Shown here one piece after another: positions 23,107 through 34,826 of a stretch of DNA of 64,000 bases (positions are counted from its first letter, which is position 1; every line of letters begins with the position of its first letter). The position numbers and the translations under genes are program-made. Below the pieces are notes generated by a model. The model saw only the letters and a list, made by a program, of their open reading frames with translations. It was not told the DNA's origin and made no database searches. This DNA comes from Iris pallida (lineage: Eukaryota; Streptophyta; Magnoliopsida; Asparagales; Iridaceae): NCBI GenBank assembly GCA_029216955.1, contig JANAVB010002199.1, positions 16,371,620 to 16,435,619 on the forward strand, given 5' to 3'.

Positions 23107-25205
23107 GCATCTCCCCGCCCGGTCGCTGGTGCTCGGCTTTGACTTGCTGACAGGCCATACATTTTGACACAAAGAGCGCTACGTCCCTCTTCATGCCATG
23201 CCACCAAAAGACAACGCGGAGGTCCTTATACATCTTGGTGCTGCCAGGATGCAAGGAATATTTTGCATAGTGCGCCTCCGTCATTATCTCCCTTCTAAGT
23301 TCTACGTCGTCCGGTACGCATAGCCGTCCCTTCACGCGCAACACTCCCGACTCGTCCTCTGCAAAGTCGGACGCTTTCTCTGTCGATATCAGCTTCCGCA
23401 TCTTCTCCAGGTAGGGGTCGTCCTTCTGTGCAGACTTGATCCTCTCCAGTAGGCTCGGTTCCACCCGCAGTTGCGCTAGTTTCACGTCTCTGAAACGAAC
23501 TCGAAGTTCAATGCCCATTCCTTCCAAGTCACGCAGCAGTCGATCGTTGATACATAACGAAGCTAAGTACTTTCGGCTCAGCGCATCCGCTACCACATTT
23601 CCCTTGCCCGGCGTGTAGTCGATTGATAAGTCATAGTCTTTGATTAGTTCGAGCCATCGCCTCTGCCGCAAATTCAGTTCTTTCTGGGTGAAGAGATACT
23701 TGAGGCTTTTGTGGTCCATATAAATCCTGCACGCCACGCCATAGAGATAGTGACGCCACAGCTTCAACGCGAACACAATTGCCGCTAGTTCTAGGTCGTG
23801 CGTGGGGTAGTTCTTCTCGTGCGGCTTCAACTGCCGGGAAGCAAAAGATATCACCTTATCCCGCTGCATGAGCACACACCCAAGCCCTGGCCAGAAGCAT
23901 CGCTGAAGATTTGAAATCCCTCCGTCCCTTCAGGAAGAGCAAGTATCGGGGCCGAAACGAGCCGTTGTTTGAGCTCCTTGAAGGAAGCTTCACAGTCGTC
24001 TGACCACTTGAATGCGACTCCTTTCTGGGTGAGGCGAGTCAACGGCGATGCGATCTTCGCGAAGTCCTTCACGAAGCGTCGGTAGTATTTCGCCAAGCCT
24101 AGGAAGCTTCAAATTTCACTAATTGATGCGGGCCGTTTCCAATCAGCAACTGCCTCGACTTTCTTCGGATCGACTGCGATGCCTGCGGCGGAGATGATGT
24201 GCCCAAGGAATGAGACGCTGTCCAGCCAGAACTCGTACTTGCTCATCTTCGCATACAACTGATTCTCTCAAAGGGTTTGGAGTACCGTCCGCAGATGCTC
24301 TGCATGTTGCGCTCGATCCTTCGAGTAGACGAGGATGTCGTCGATGAAGACCACTACGAACTTGTCAACGAACGGACGGAACACCCGATTCATTAGATCC
24401 ATGAAGACGGCAGGGGCGTTTGTCAGACCGAACGGCATTACCAAGAACTCGTAGTGGCCATAAATAGTGCGGAAGGCGGACTTCGGCACGTCATCTGGCT
24501 TGACTTTGAGTTGGTGATAACCCGATCGCAGATCAATCTTCGAAAACACGGTTGCACCTTGGAGCTGGTCGAACAAGTCGTCGATGCGGGGCAGGGGGTA
24601 CTTGTTTCGGACGGTGGCTTTATTCAATTCCCGATAGTCGATGCAGAGTCGCATCGATCCATCCTTCTTCTTCACGAACAGCACGGGCGCACCCCACGGC
24701 GAGACACTCGGACGGATAAACCCTCTGTCGAGCAATTCCTGAAGTTTTGCCTTCAATTCTTTCAATTCCGCAGGGGCCATTCTGTACGGAGCCTTCGAGA
24801 TCGGCCGGGTGTCGGGGAATGTGTCGATGGTGAACTCTATTTCTCGATCGGGCGGCATGCCGGGTAGCTCATCCGGGAACACGTCTGGGAATTCTGCCAC
24901 AACGTCGGTCTGACCCGCGTTTGCACCATCCTGTCGCATGTCTCGAACGGAAGCTAGATAGCCTTCACACCCGGAATGCAGCATCCGTCGAGCAGATATT
25001 GCGGAGATCACCATGCAGGTCGGCGACGCCTCACCACACGAGTAGCAGAATTCAGGCACTCCAGGCATGCGGAATGTGATCTTCTTTTCAGCACAGTCTA
25101 TGGTTGCGTTGCACGGCCCGAGCCAGTCCATTCCCAGAATGATGTCAAAGTCCTTCATGTCTAGAACTATCACATCCAGACTGATCTTTTGACCGCCGAT
25201 ACAGA
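23107..25205 (-). pseudogene. Protease end, RT, RNase H and integrase zinc domain of gypsy A
   Basis: Read on the minus strand from 25205: protease tail ([11 protein letters not shown]), [22 protein letters not shown] ([50 protein letters not shown]), RNase H ([50 protein letters not shown]) and the integrase zinc domain ([25 protein letters not shown]). Breaks are TGA at about 24265 (…VLQTL*ENQLYAK), TGA at about 24110 (ISEI*SFLGL) and a frameshift near 23870. Both TGAs could be CGA Arg codons after C-to-T change. It is cut on one side by the CACTA insertion and on the other by B. Confidence 0.94.
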
Positions 25206-25208
25206 TAA

Positions 25209-25525
25209 CACTACACCATAATAGGCGATTACCCACTGTTATTACCGTGACAATTATTTTTTGTCACAGTAATAACCGTTACTAGTGAGGCGTGGTTAAT
25301 ATTTAGTCGCGGTAATAACCGTGACAAATATTTTTTTTGGTAACGGTTATAACCGTGATAAATATTTTTTTGGTCACGGTTATAACCGTGACAAATATTT
25401 GTTTTGGTAACGGTTATAACCGTGAGAGAAGTTCATATATGTGACGGTAATAACCGTGACGGATAGTTAAAAATCGTGACTAAATTTAACTTGGTCACGG
25501 TAATAACCGTGATAAAATCTTTTAT
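25209..25525. repeat. CACTA left terminus and subterminal palindromic repeats
   Basis: Terminal CACTACACCATAATAGGC is followed by about eight copies of a 16-18 bp motif around GGTTATAACC or GGTAATAACC, usually bordered by GTCAC or GTGAC. Each copy is nearly self-complementary. Such arrays are transposase-binding regions in known CACTA elements (established for En/Spm); here that role is inferred. Confidence 0.85.
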
Positions 25526-26662
25526 TTTTGAAAAAAAATTAGTTTTTCCTTCATATTACCAAAATGTGAACCATTAAAACTGTAAGCTTTTTTATTTATA
25601 CAGTACATTTCATGTTTAATACCAGCATACAATAGATTTTTTTAGTAGAGATGAATGATGAACAAAGAAGACGTCAAAGTCCATTGGATGAACAATGTTC
25701 TAAAATCATCTCCGATGATGGAGGTTCATTGAAATACAATAGTTCTATGTTAATATTTGTCTCGATCACAATTTAGTATAAATGGGGGGTCCAATAACAA
25801 TTATACAGAGCAAAGTGATAGGAAAAAAAAATGTGAGGACTTGTTCAGCTTCATTCTGAGCTCATACTCGATTTCAGCCCGAGCCATGGCTGGCTCTCCA
25901 CTACCTTGGCCAAGTTTGCAGGAGAATCCTTCGAAGAGTCTTTCACTTGCTATGGTGCCTTGGCATTGATGCTGGCAATGAAAAGAATGGAATGCTAGTG
26001 ATGTGACATTAATGACAACATGGTTTTATTTTACCCAACTAGGGTGAGTATCCTTACCGATCCTCTCTTTTCAAGGAACTATTTGAGAGATGCTTTCCTT
26101 GCCATGGGAAGATCTGTTATCAAAGAAACATAATAAAATTTAGTTCTTAGAAGGCATATGGTAATTGGGCATTTTCACTAATGGTAATTGGGCATTTCCA
26201 GCAATATTCAAGATGTCACATGACAAGTACTAAAAAAAACTTCTCTAACATTTAACATGGAGAGCATATTTGAGGATAGAACCTTATAGTAGAAGACTGC
26301 AAAATTTCTATACCAAAATACTGGAGCCAATTTAGTGTTTGCTCCTGGCACTATCTCAAATTAAACTTGAGACACATTGCTTACACAAAAATAACCAGGA
26401 AGTAGATTCCAAATAAGTTGACAAAGAAGAAAAAGCCCAAACCAGATGCCAATTGAAGTTCCTAAATTCAAATGTTTCAACTACATGTGTGTGTGTCAAT
26501 ATCTATCCTATCACAGCAGTTTCCTCTTGAAGCTGTCCGTAATTTTTTTCTTATGAAGTTGTATGTATGTTGGCACAGAAACTCACTATTTGTCTGCTTA
26601 CAACATTAAGGTATTAAAAATGTAGAAATTATATAACAGACACAGAAAGACAAGTCACTCAC
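25526..26662. other. Captured or filler DNA inside the CACTA, unassigned
   Basis: No convincing coding region. The 70-residue plus-strand ORF at 25757-25969 has no family features I recognise. The composition (mixed, moderate AT) resembles intron or UTR sequence. Confidence 0.4.
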
Positions 26663-26760
26663 CTAATGACATGCCTTCCTTCAGCATAGACAACCTGAAA
26701 GACCAGACCCATCAATCCAACACTACCTCTATCATACACCAGATAATTATTCCTTAACAC
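26663..26760 (-). pseudogene. Possible captured exon, unknown protein
   Basis: A 98-bp minus-strand segment between CTGCAG| (acceptor-like) and |GTGAGT (strong donor) is open in one frame, encoding VLRNNYLVYDRGSVGLMGLV then FQVVYAEGRHVIR. It looks like a captured exon because of its precise splice borders and its position among other captured exons. Parent gene not recognised. Confidence 0.4.
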
Positions 26761-27213
26761 CTGCAGATATAAGAACACACCAAAATGACCCATGTGGTAG
26801 CAAGAACAAGTTGGCCAAAAACACTGATCAAAGAATATATAATATCAACAAGGTCACAAAAAACAGAAGACCTTAGTGGTTCTTTCTAGTTGCCATATAT
26901 ATATGTCAAGAAGAGTATCTTGGAAATTCTACAAACTTAAGTGTTATAAACATTCAGGTACTTGCCAATCTAATTTGTAACTGTGCGACATTGGGTTTTT
27001 TCTATTTTGTTATGAATTTAGCGTAGAAATTATGCTAATGTCTCCACATAGGTACTTGCCAATCTAATTTGTTGCAAGCTGTTAAACTATAAAATAAAAC
27101 TAAGCTCACTTCACTATATGGACAAAAAAAGATTCAGAAGCAATACATATCATCTAGCCAGTAAACATGAACATACTTTTCCTTGGGCCATTTTGTTTAT
27201 CAATTAAAGATAC

Positions 27214-27299
27214 CTTTCTCGAGCAGCTTCCTCTTCCTCCAAAAGCAATTTTGGACATCTTAAAGCTTCTGCAGCTTTTTTAGCGAGCCATGCTTCGAC
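27214..27299 (-). pseudogene. Possible captured exon, Glu/Ala-rich helix
   Basis: An 86-bp minus-strand segment bounded by an acceptor (TTATAAG|GTCG) and a donor (GAAAG|GTATCT) encodes VEAWLAKKAAEALRCPKLLL followed by an EEEEAARER run. It is charged, probably helical or coiled-coil, and unrelated to H+-ATPases. This suggests DNA from a second host gene was captured. Parent gene not identified. Confidence 0.45.
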
Positions 27300-27429
27300 C
27301 TTATAAGGGGAAAATGAGAAGTTAGAGATACCACACAGCAGGAAGAGGAAATTTTGACATACCAATTTCAGTTCTGGCATAAAACTAGTTATTACAACTA
27401 TATTTTCATGATGCGTATGAACCCTTTCA

Positions 27430-27727
27430 CAGAATTAAGCATCTGGTTCCGGAATCCTTCACAATAATAATAAAAAGGGCAAATGCAAGTATAAGTTGCA
27501 GACTGAAATTGACAATCCATGAAATAAAAGTATAATGAAGAGCACCTTGTAAAAATTGGATTTGATCAGAACTGCAGCTTCTGTAATCGAACCTACATTC
27601 TTTCCAATAACCATGAGGATCAGCAGAACCGGGGGCTAAACTTTGCTGGATCTGAAATATGGGGAAAGGGTGATTAATGATACTTTTCAAGGAAAAAATA
27701 AGTATAAGGGGAGATGAGATCGAGGCT
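27430..27727 (-). other. Sequence downstream of the ATPase breakpoint, unassigned
   Basis: A minus-strand frame stays open here, fused to the ATPase exon, but the sequence after SAVLTSRA no longer matches an H+-ATPase (the expected IFQRMKNYT is absent). It is either intron read-through or part of another captured fragment. A donor-like AAG|GTGCTC occurs near 27543. Confidence 0.4.
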
Positions 27728-28949
27728 CTACTGGTAAGAACGGCACTAATGATGACACTAAGTCCTGGTTCAGTAAGGACAATGTCAGAAGCACTTCTTG
27801 CAGCATCTGTAGCATCAGCAACTGCAATCCCAATATCAGCCTTCTTCAACGCCGGGGCATCATTTACACCATCTCCAGTCATTCCACAAATGTGCTTCCT
27901 CTCCTGCAACTTCTTCACAATTTCATACTTGTGTTCTGTTTCAAAGAAAAACAAGATCAACACACAAGAATACATCTAGCGATTCAAAATGGATAATAAT
28001 GGTATACGAATATATTATACCCACCTGGAAAAACTCCTGCAAATCCATCAGCCGTCTCAATCAATTCATCACAGGAAGAGCAGCTATTGATTCATCCTTG
28101 TTCTGGCCAAGTAACGATGAGGAAGGGTACATGTTGACTCCCATTCCAAGCCTCCGACCAGTTTCTTTAGCAATAGCAAGCTGATCACCTGAAACATCAA
28201 GTGTACTAGTGATGTACCTGCAACACTAGCATCGACTGTAAGTTGAAGAAGAGAAAGATTTCTAATCTACCAGCAATCATCTTCATATTGACGCCAAGAT
28301 TGAGAGCATGGCGAATGGTTTCAGCACTATCATGCCTTGGAGGATCAAACAGAGGCAACAACCCAACAAATTGCCAACTCCCTCCCACTCTCCTTGGTCC
28401 TCTCCGAAACTTCCTGAGAAACAAGTAACAGTGATGTTGAGAAGAGAATTCACACCATCCAACTTGATAATTCTTGCAGACTTTAATAATTATGCATAAA
28501 CCTGTCTAGCAACAGCCAAAGATCGAAGTCCACGTTCTGCAAACTTGTCGATCACACTGTGAACCTTACTTCTAACGGCATCTTTACAGTTGCAAAGGCT
28601 TAACATCTGATTCAGACGTCAGATAAATTTAGGTACGAGAAGTTCCAGTCTAAGTTAAAACTGCAGATCATGTATTCAAATAGAGGAAAGAACAAACCTG
28701 TTCCGGAGCACCTTTACTAACACGATGCCAGTTTCCATCAACATCAACATAGGTTAGGGCAGTTCTTTTATCGACTGGGTTGAATGGGAGAAAGTGCACT
28801 TCCTTAATACCAGCTCTTGCCTGTAGAATTTGTATAGACCAGAATCAAACATTGACACACATCCCCTATCTATGGATAACAAAAACTTAATTATAAGAGA
28901 TGAAGAATGAAGAGATACATCTTTAGGATCTGCAAGCATCCCAACCATG
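27728..28949 (-). pseudogene. Captured plasma-membrane H+-ATPase fragment, C-terminal part
   Basis: Five complete or partial exons match a plant P3A H+-ATPase, with introns kept. 28919-28949 is MVGMLADPKD. 28698-28820 is [19 protein letters not shown]…KGAPEQ. 28502-28606 is the LCNCKD…[15 protein letters not shown] exon. 28271-28413 has [20 protein letters not shown]. 28025-28188 has [17 protein letters not shown]. 27728-27935 has [35 protein letters not shown] and [20 protein letters not shown]. All borders are GT/AG. Exon 28271-28413 is 2 nt shorter than expected and 28025-28188 is 1 nt shorter; both shift the frame. It covers part of the nucleotide-binding domain through the hinge motif, and ends abruptly. 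Confidence 0.9.
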
Positions 28950-28954
28950 GCAGC

Positions 28955-31900
28955 TGTAATATTCCTGTTTTGAAATACGTATATGACCGTATTATTATTT
29001 TTGGAGGATTTTAATTTTTGGGGTATTCTTGAAATTTTTATTATTTTCTTGGAGGTAATTTTATCCTCCTTATTATTATTATTAATAATTTTCTTGTTCC
29101 TAAACTACCCTCCCAAAATATCTAACCCAAACCCCTACCTAACCCCACCCCCCTCTCTTCACTCTTTCTCTCTCTCCTCCCCCTTTACTGGATCGGCCAA
29201 CCACCACCCCAATTCCCTTTCCTCTCTCTCTCTCTTCACTCAGCTCACCATCCCTCTCTCCCGACCACACTCACCCCCCAGCCTCTCTCTCCTCCCTCAA
29301 CTCTCCTCTCTCCCGCTCACTGGCCTCTCATCTCTCTCTCTCGCTCGCTGTCTCTCTCCCCTTCGGCCAGCTCCGCCGCAGCCACGCCCCCGCCTCCATC
29401 TCTGGCGCCACCACCGCTTCCCCCTCTTCCGTTCTCCTCCGCCATGGCCGCCCCTTCTTCGCGGCCGCCGCCATCACCCTCTAGCATCGCCACCACCACT
29501 GCTTCCCTCCACCACCGTCTCCATGGCCGGTCGCCGCCACCCCCTCGCCGTGGCAGCTCCTTCGGCCGCCGCCATCACCTTCCAGCGCCGCCACCATCAT
29601 CATCGTCGCCATCTCCATCCTCCCTCCGCCGCCGAGCCCCCTGCCGCCGCCGTTGACCCCAGCTCCGACGACGACGGGCCTCCTCCGGCATTTCCCTCTC
29701 CCCCTGGACTTCTTTCCGGTCCGACGGACCGACCTGGCCGAGCCGCCTCGCGTACGCCGGTGAGGTTCCCGAGCTCCCCTCTTCCTCTCTTTCTCGTTTT
29801 GTGCTGCTGCCTCGTCGGGCGTGCCGTCTCGAGCAGCGCACTCTCGTGCAGCGAGCCCCTCGATCCGCGCGCCTCGGGCAGCATGCTGCCTCGAGCAGTG
29901 CGCTGCCTCGTGCAGCGTGTTCCTCGGGCAGCGCACCCTCGGTTGGTGCGCTTCCTCGTGTTTTTGGGTCGTGTGCACCTCGGTGTACGTGTCGTCTCGT
30001 TTGTGTGTACCTCGGTCTACGTATTGCTTGGGCAGCGGGACGCCTCGAGCCCCGCGCTGCCTCGGCACCGTGCCTTGATTTGAGCGTTGTCTCGGTTTTC
30101 GTGCCCCGGCCTTTGTGCCATCTCGATTTGCGTGTACGTACGGATTTGCGTGCCGCCTTGGTTTGTGTATTGTTTTGGACTTTGCACCGCATCGATTTGC
30201 GTGCATACGTCGACTTGTATGCCGTATTGATTGCGTGCTTCCTTGAGTCTCGCTCCGTCTCGATTCGCGTGCTCGCCTCGATTTGCGTGTCGCGTGATTC
30301 GTGGACCATTCTGATATTCGTGATTTTCTCGATCTACGTGCACGTCTCGGTTTACGTGCACGTATTTCCCGTTCATCTCGATATTCGTGCCATCTCGATT
30401 CTCGTGCGCGTCTCGATATACGTGCGTGTCTCGATTTGCGTGCCCGTATCGGTCCGCGTGTCTCTGTTTCTGTGCCAGATCCCTGCGCTGCTTGCGGGAC
30501 CCACGGTATAGCCTCCTGCCATCCTCCGTGCTTCCTTTATTATTTTATTATTTAATTCTGATGATTATTTATTGTGTGTTCTGAGGATCTCGATTGGCGT
30601 GCTAGCTTGGATCGCGACTGCCGAAGACTTGCTTACCTAGCCGAGCCCTCTAGGCAAGTATCCCTTGCTCATCGACGGCTCTTGCCCTCTCTCCTGGATT
30701 TTATTTCATTTAATTAATTTGTACTTGTAATTTTATAACCATGATTAGTGTAGCCTAGTAGTAGAACTGCCATGATGATAACTTAGGATAGCTTGGTCCG
30801 ATACCGGGATAGACCGTATCCGACAACTCGGATGGGTCATCCACACCTCCGAGGACACGAGCACGACTCACTGTACGGATTGTCCCTGTATGCCCCGTGT
30901 CCGACTCCGGTCGGGTAACGGCTTGGCTAACTATTCTGTGGCTGTGATTGCGCTTGGGTTAGAATTATGAGCATGTGCTGTGATGCGCCCTGCGAGGCGG
31001 TTATTTTTATATATGCATGTTGGCTTGGCGCCCAGTACGCATTGTAGCGCTGCTGGAGGCCGGACTTAGTGGTCTCGGGTTCGATTGGTTTTCAGTACGC
31101 ATCGTAGTGCTGCTGGAGGCCGAGACTTAGTGTTTCGGCTATCGACTTGTTCCCAGTACGCATCATAGTGCTGCTGGTAGCTGAGACTTAGTGTTCCAGC
31201 CTGCGATTCTGCGATTCTGCGGCGGGTTGTGCCGAGTGTTTTAGCCCCAATTTGTGGGAGCTCCGTCCAGAATACAGAGGAGACTCTGCCGGATTCTTCC
31301 AAAATTCCCGATCGGGAATTTGGTTCGAAGGATGGGCAGAACCATTCCTTTGGTTTGCTGGACTGGGCTCGTGCCTGTTCACCTTGGTATAGTATACCTG
31401 ATCCCCTTGCCTGCTAGGTAGACTCCATACTAGATTAGTCGCCTAGCTCCTGACCTGTCTTGTCCGTCGGATAGCGTAAGGAGAGCGGTTCCACTCGGGA
31501 GACGGTCTGCAACCCTGGTCCTTGTTTGGTTTAAGGGTTGTGGATTTGCTCCAGAGCGGTCCATGTAATCCTTGCCACTTTCGGCGGCGTTTATTACCGG
31601 ACTCTTGTCCCCTGACCCTTCATCCTAGGGGTTGTCCTAGTCTGTCAGATAGAGCTGACAGTTGTCCTATGTATTGGGAGATGTGACTTGTGGATATGAC
31701 TGAGGATTGAGTATTATGGAGAGTACGATCTTGGGATATTGACTTGGTGGATCTATGTGGATTCTTGGATTTTGGTGATTTCGAATATTTCGTGGAACGA
31801 GGAGAATATCGAGGGTATTATTATGATTTTTACTCGACTTCCCAAACGCCCAAAACCTGGTACCTTTGTGTATTCCGGTAGTTGAGGAACCTGGTTTGAT

Positions 31901-33518
31901 TGCTGTGTCTTGGTAGTTGAGGGGCTTGTTTTCTAGTGGCTTGTGATCATTGACTTGGAGGATTCTTGTGAGTCAGAGGGCCTAGCATTGTTAGGGGAAT
32001 GAGCTTGGTATTTGGTGGTTGTCTTTATTGACGTGTATTCACTCCATCTGGATGGAAGACTCTTGCTAGATTGATCTGGTGGATGGACCGACTTGATGAT
32101 TTGAGCTGTAGGTTCCCATGTGTACTTGATAGGCTATTATAGTAGAGATTTTGATCTTGTACCCGACTTGATATCCATGTCACGATTTGGGCGACTTCTT
32201 GTGACTGATAGGTTTGACCTTGTTCCTGGTATTACATGACCTGGACCTGTCTTGATTCTTGATAGTGGCCCGTCGAGGCGCACTCCTGACTAGCACTCTG
32301 GACATGACAGTAAACCTGACATGTATATCTTGATTCTGATAGTGGCCCGTGGTGGCGCACTCCTGACTAGTACTCTCGACATGACATGTTTACTCTTGAT
32401 CGCTGTTGCGACAGCCAGTCCTGACTTGCTAGGTATACCTTGTCTTGACACCGTGGTTGATTTTTCCTGATTGTGCTTGTACAAACTACCTGTCTCGTCT
32501 TGTATCATGTCTAGGACATGGATTCCTGGTTACCACGGTCAGGAATTCATAATGAATCTGACTAGGTTAACAACTAGATTGATCAAGTAGCTCATATAGA
32601 TCGAGGTATTCCGGCTACAGGCAATCCGTTATCTGGGCGCTCATGGGATTTGTAGCCTGCCGTCGAGTAGGGACATTTCAGCTCACTGTCATGTGTTGCA
32701 CCCCTCCAGCTAGCTATTAGGGTACATTTGTCTCCCGGGCGATGTACCCACTATATATTATATATCGTCCTGGATAACCTGGATAGTCTGCAGGGCTTGT
32801 GGCTATAGGAATACCTCAACTGCATCTTGTTAGTAATTAGGCCTGTGATAACCCTAGTTAGCTAATAATAGCAAGCCGTAGGCATTGTGTGGCCGCTTGT
32901 CCTTCTGTGTTGTTTGGCTTGTTGCCTGCTAGCCAGCTGATATTGATTTCCAGCTGGCAATGCAGGTGTTAGTGGATGTTAGGAGATTGATTGTGTTAGC
33001 TTCACTATACTTGTGGATTGTTATCGTGCGTTGGTACCGCACGATCCCTTACCTTTATTTACTATTTTAATGCTATTCTTGTCATATTTTATCCTGCTGG
33101 TTTTCTTCGCCCGTCCTTGAGCCTTCCTTTCTGGTACTTGCTACGGTTGGCCTGACCAACCCTGGATTGTTCCCAATTGTCTGAGACCGACCCGATCTTC
33201 CAGACTTGACTTGGAGGGTGTGCTTCAGTTCCAGACCATGCCAGGAACTGTGGGAAGGTATACTTGTCTACATTATTATCCTGTACTGTAGATTCCAGAT
33301 TTTTCTGAGTATTTCCTGCTTTCCATATGATTATCACTCTTGATGTTGTTTCATTGTGACTTGCCTGGGGACATGAGATCGGATTTAGGCCATAGATTGA
33401 TTGCATGCTAGGATACCCAGCAAGACTTGACAGCCGTCATCGCCGTATAGCGTATTCGTACCTTATACGGTGTAGCTGGCCTACGTCCGTCCCCGTATTT
33501 CGGTACTGGGGCGTGACA
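28955..33518 (+). repeat. 5' LTR of element D
   Basis: A 4564-bp LTR. It begins with an AT-rich promoter-like segment, then a CT-rich and very GC-rich block (about 29150-29800), then a degenerate array of CTCGATTTGCGTGTAC-like words (about 29860-30480). It then shows a triplicated ~60-bp motif containing CAGTACGCAT and GTGCTGCTGG near 31030-31200, and a 3' part (32560-32900) similar to B's LTR. Long ORFs across the GC-rich block are Pro/Ser/Arg-rich and not conserved between the two LTRs. Confidence 0.92.
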
Positions 33519-34826
33519 TGGTTTTAGTGGTGGCCCATGCAGGTCTCGTTTTGAGATTTTGTTGGGTATCACATGATTATTGATCTCAGTCCACTATTCC
33601 TTGGTATTCCCACTTGTTATACTTGTCCTTCGCTCCCTTGAACCTGTGAACTGGTCCTCATCTCTACTTGGACCTATCTTGCTTGGCCATGTCTTATTCG
33701 TGTTATCTACCTCTGATCCTTGTTTGATAGATATGATCCTATAGTTGGTCATGTCGATCACCTTATTTGATGAGATGTTATCTTATCTCCATTATTTGGG
33801 TTACATGATTATTTATCTTGGGTTCTGTACTCTCTACCGGTGTTTCGCCTTGGTTGATTTCTTGTTATTCCTTTCGTGCGTTGACTTCGTGTTGATTTAG
33901 TATCATTATCGCCCTCTTCGAGCGTCGGCTTGATTATCGTGGAATGAAGATTTCATCAGGACTCTAAGATTGGATATTTTGACATTTGTTGAGTATCCAA
34001 TGGATTTTTCTTGTATCATTTCAGCTTCTTTGATTCTGGACAGTTCCACAATCATGATTATTTCTTTCAGATATTATTATTTTGATTATGGATGTATTTT
34101 CTATATATCATGTTTTGACTTGGATTTTTGGTTTTGATGTATTTCCTAGGAATTCATCTGGGTTATTGAATGTGTTTTGGATGCATATTGTGATTTGATG
34201 TGTACTATGAGTTTTGATTATTTTTGTAGAACTATCATGTTAAATATTTTATGATTTAGTGACTTGGACATTTGAGTTGTAGATTTCATTTATTTTGGGT
34301 ATTTGTCAAGAGTGACTGGATGACCCTAGTATACATTGACGGCGAGGTAACGAAAGTTGCAGCCGCTCGATTATTGTGCTCTGATGCATCTTTGCAGCCA
34401 TTCCGGGTGGCGTGGCAAGGATGATCATGACACACTTTTTCGGATATTCGGAAACTACGGTCGTCGGTTTGAGACAAATATTCTTTATTATGATTTTGTT
34501 GATTTTTCGTGCCGTAGGATTTTAGGTTTTGATGTTGTTTTCGATATTTGGTACTTGTTTTGATTTATGGGGATTATTTCGTGTATGCGAGGCTTTGATT
34601 TTCGAGATTCTTTCGATGTTTTAGATTTACCTTGCGAGTTGTTTATTTAGCTAGACCTTGTCCCCTCTGATGTTTCATATTGAGATTTTGTTCGTTTCTT
34701 ATTGTATTACTTGATTTCTGTAAGGTGGGTAGAGTTTTCATGGCAGATATATATGTACTAGTTTTGAAAACCCTATTTTGATAAATTTGAAATTTCGAGG
34801 ACGAAATTTTTGTAAGGTGGGTAGGA
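33519..34826 (+). other. Non-coding interior of element D
   Basis: It starts TGGTTTTAGTGGTGGCCCAT, differing from B's priming site by one base in 20. It ends with AAGGTGGGTAGGA before the 3' LTR, preceded by TTTCGAGGACGAAATTT. A related GTAAGGTGGGTAGAG also occurs near 34721, so the polypurine-like region is duplicated. No protein motif of gag, protease, RT or integrase is visible in any frame. Confidence 0.85.

Noticed and set aside
27430..27727. C-terminal transmembrane part of the H+-ATPase
   Set aside because: The sequence after SAVLTSRA has none of the expected IFQRMKNY or TM5-10 motifs in any frame, so it was not included in the captured fragment.
28983..30083. 366-residue Pro/Ser/Arg-rich ORF
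   Set aside because: It lies wholly within D's 5' LTR. The same region of the 3' LTR breaks into shorter frames, the composition is a direct read of CT/GC-rich DNA, and overlapping long ORFs occur on the other strand.
29481..30309. Two ~240-residue minus-strand ORFs rich in Arg/Thr/Lys
   Set aside because: They are antisense to the same GC-rich LTR block and are repeat translations without domains. The counterpart at 35410-36249 is only a shifted version.
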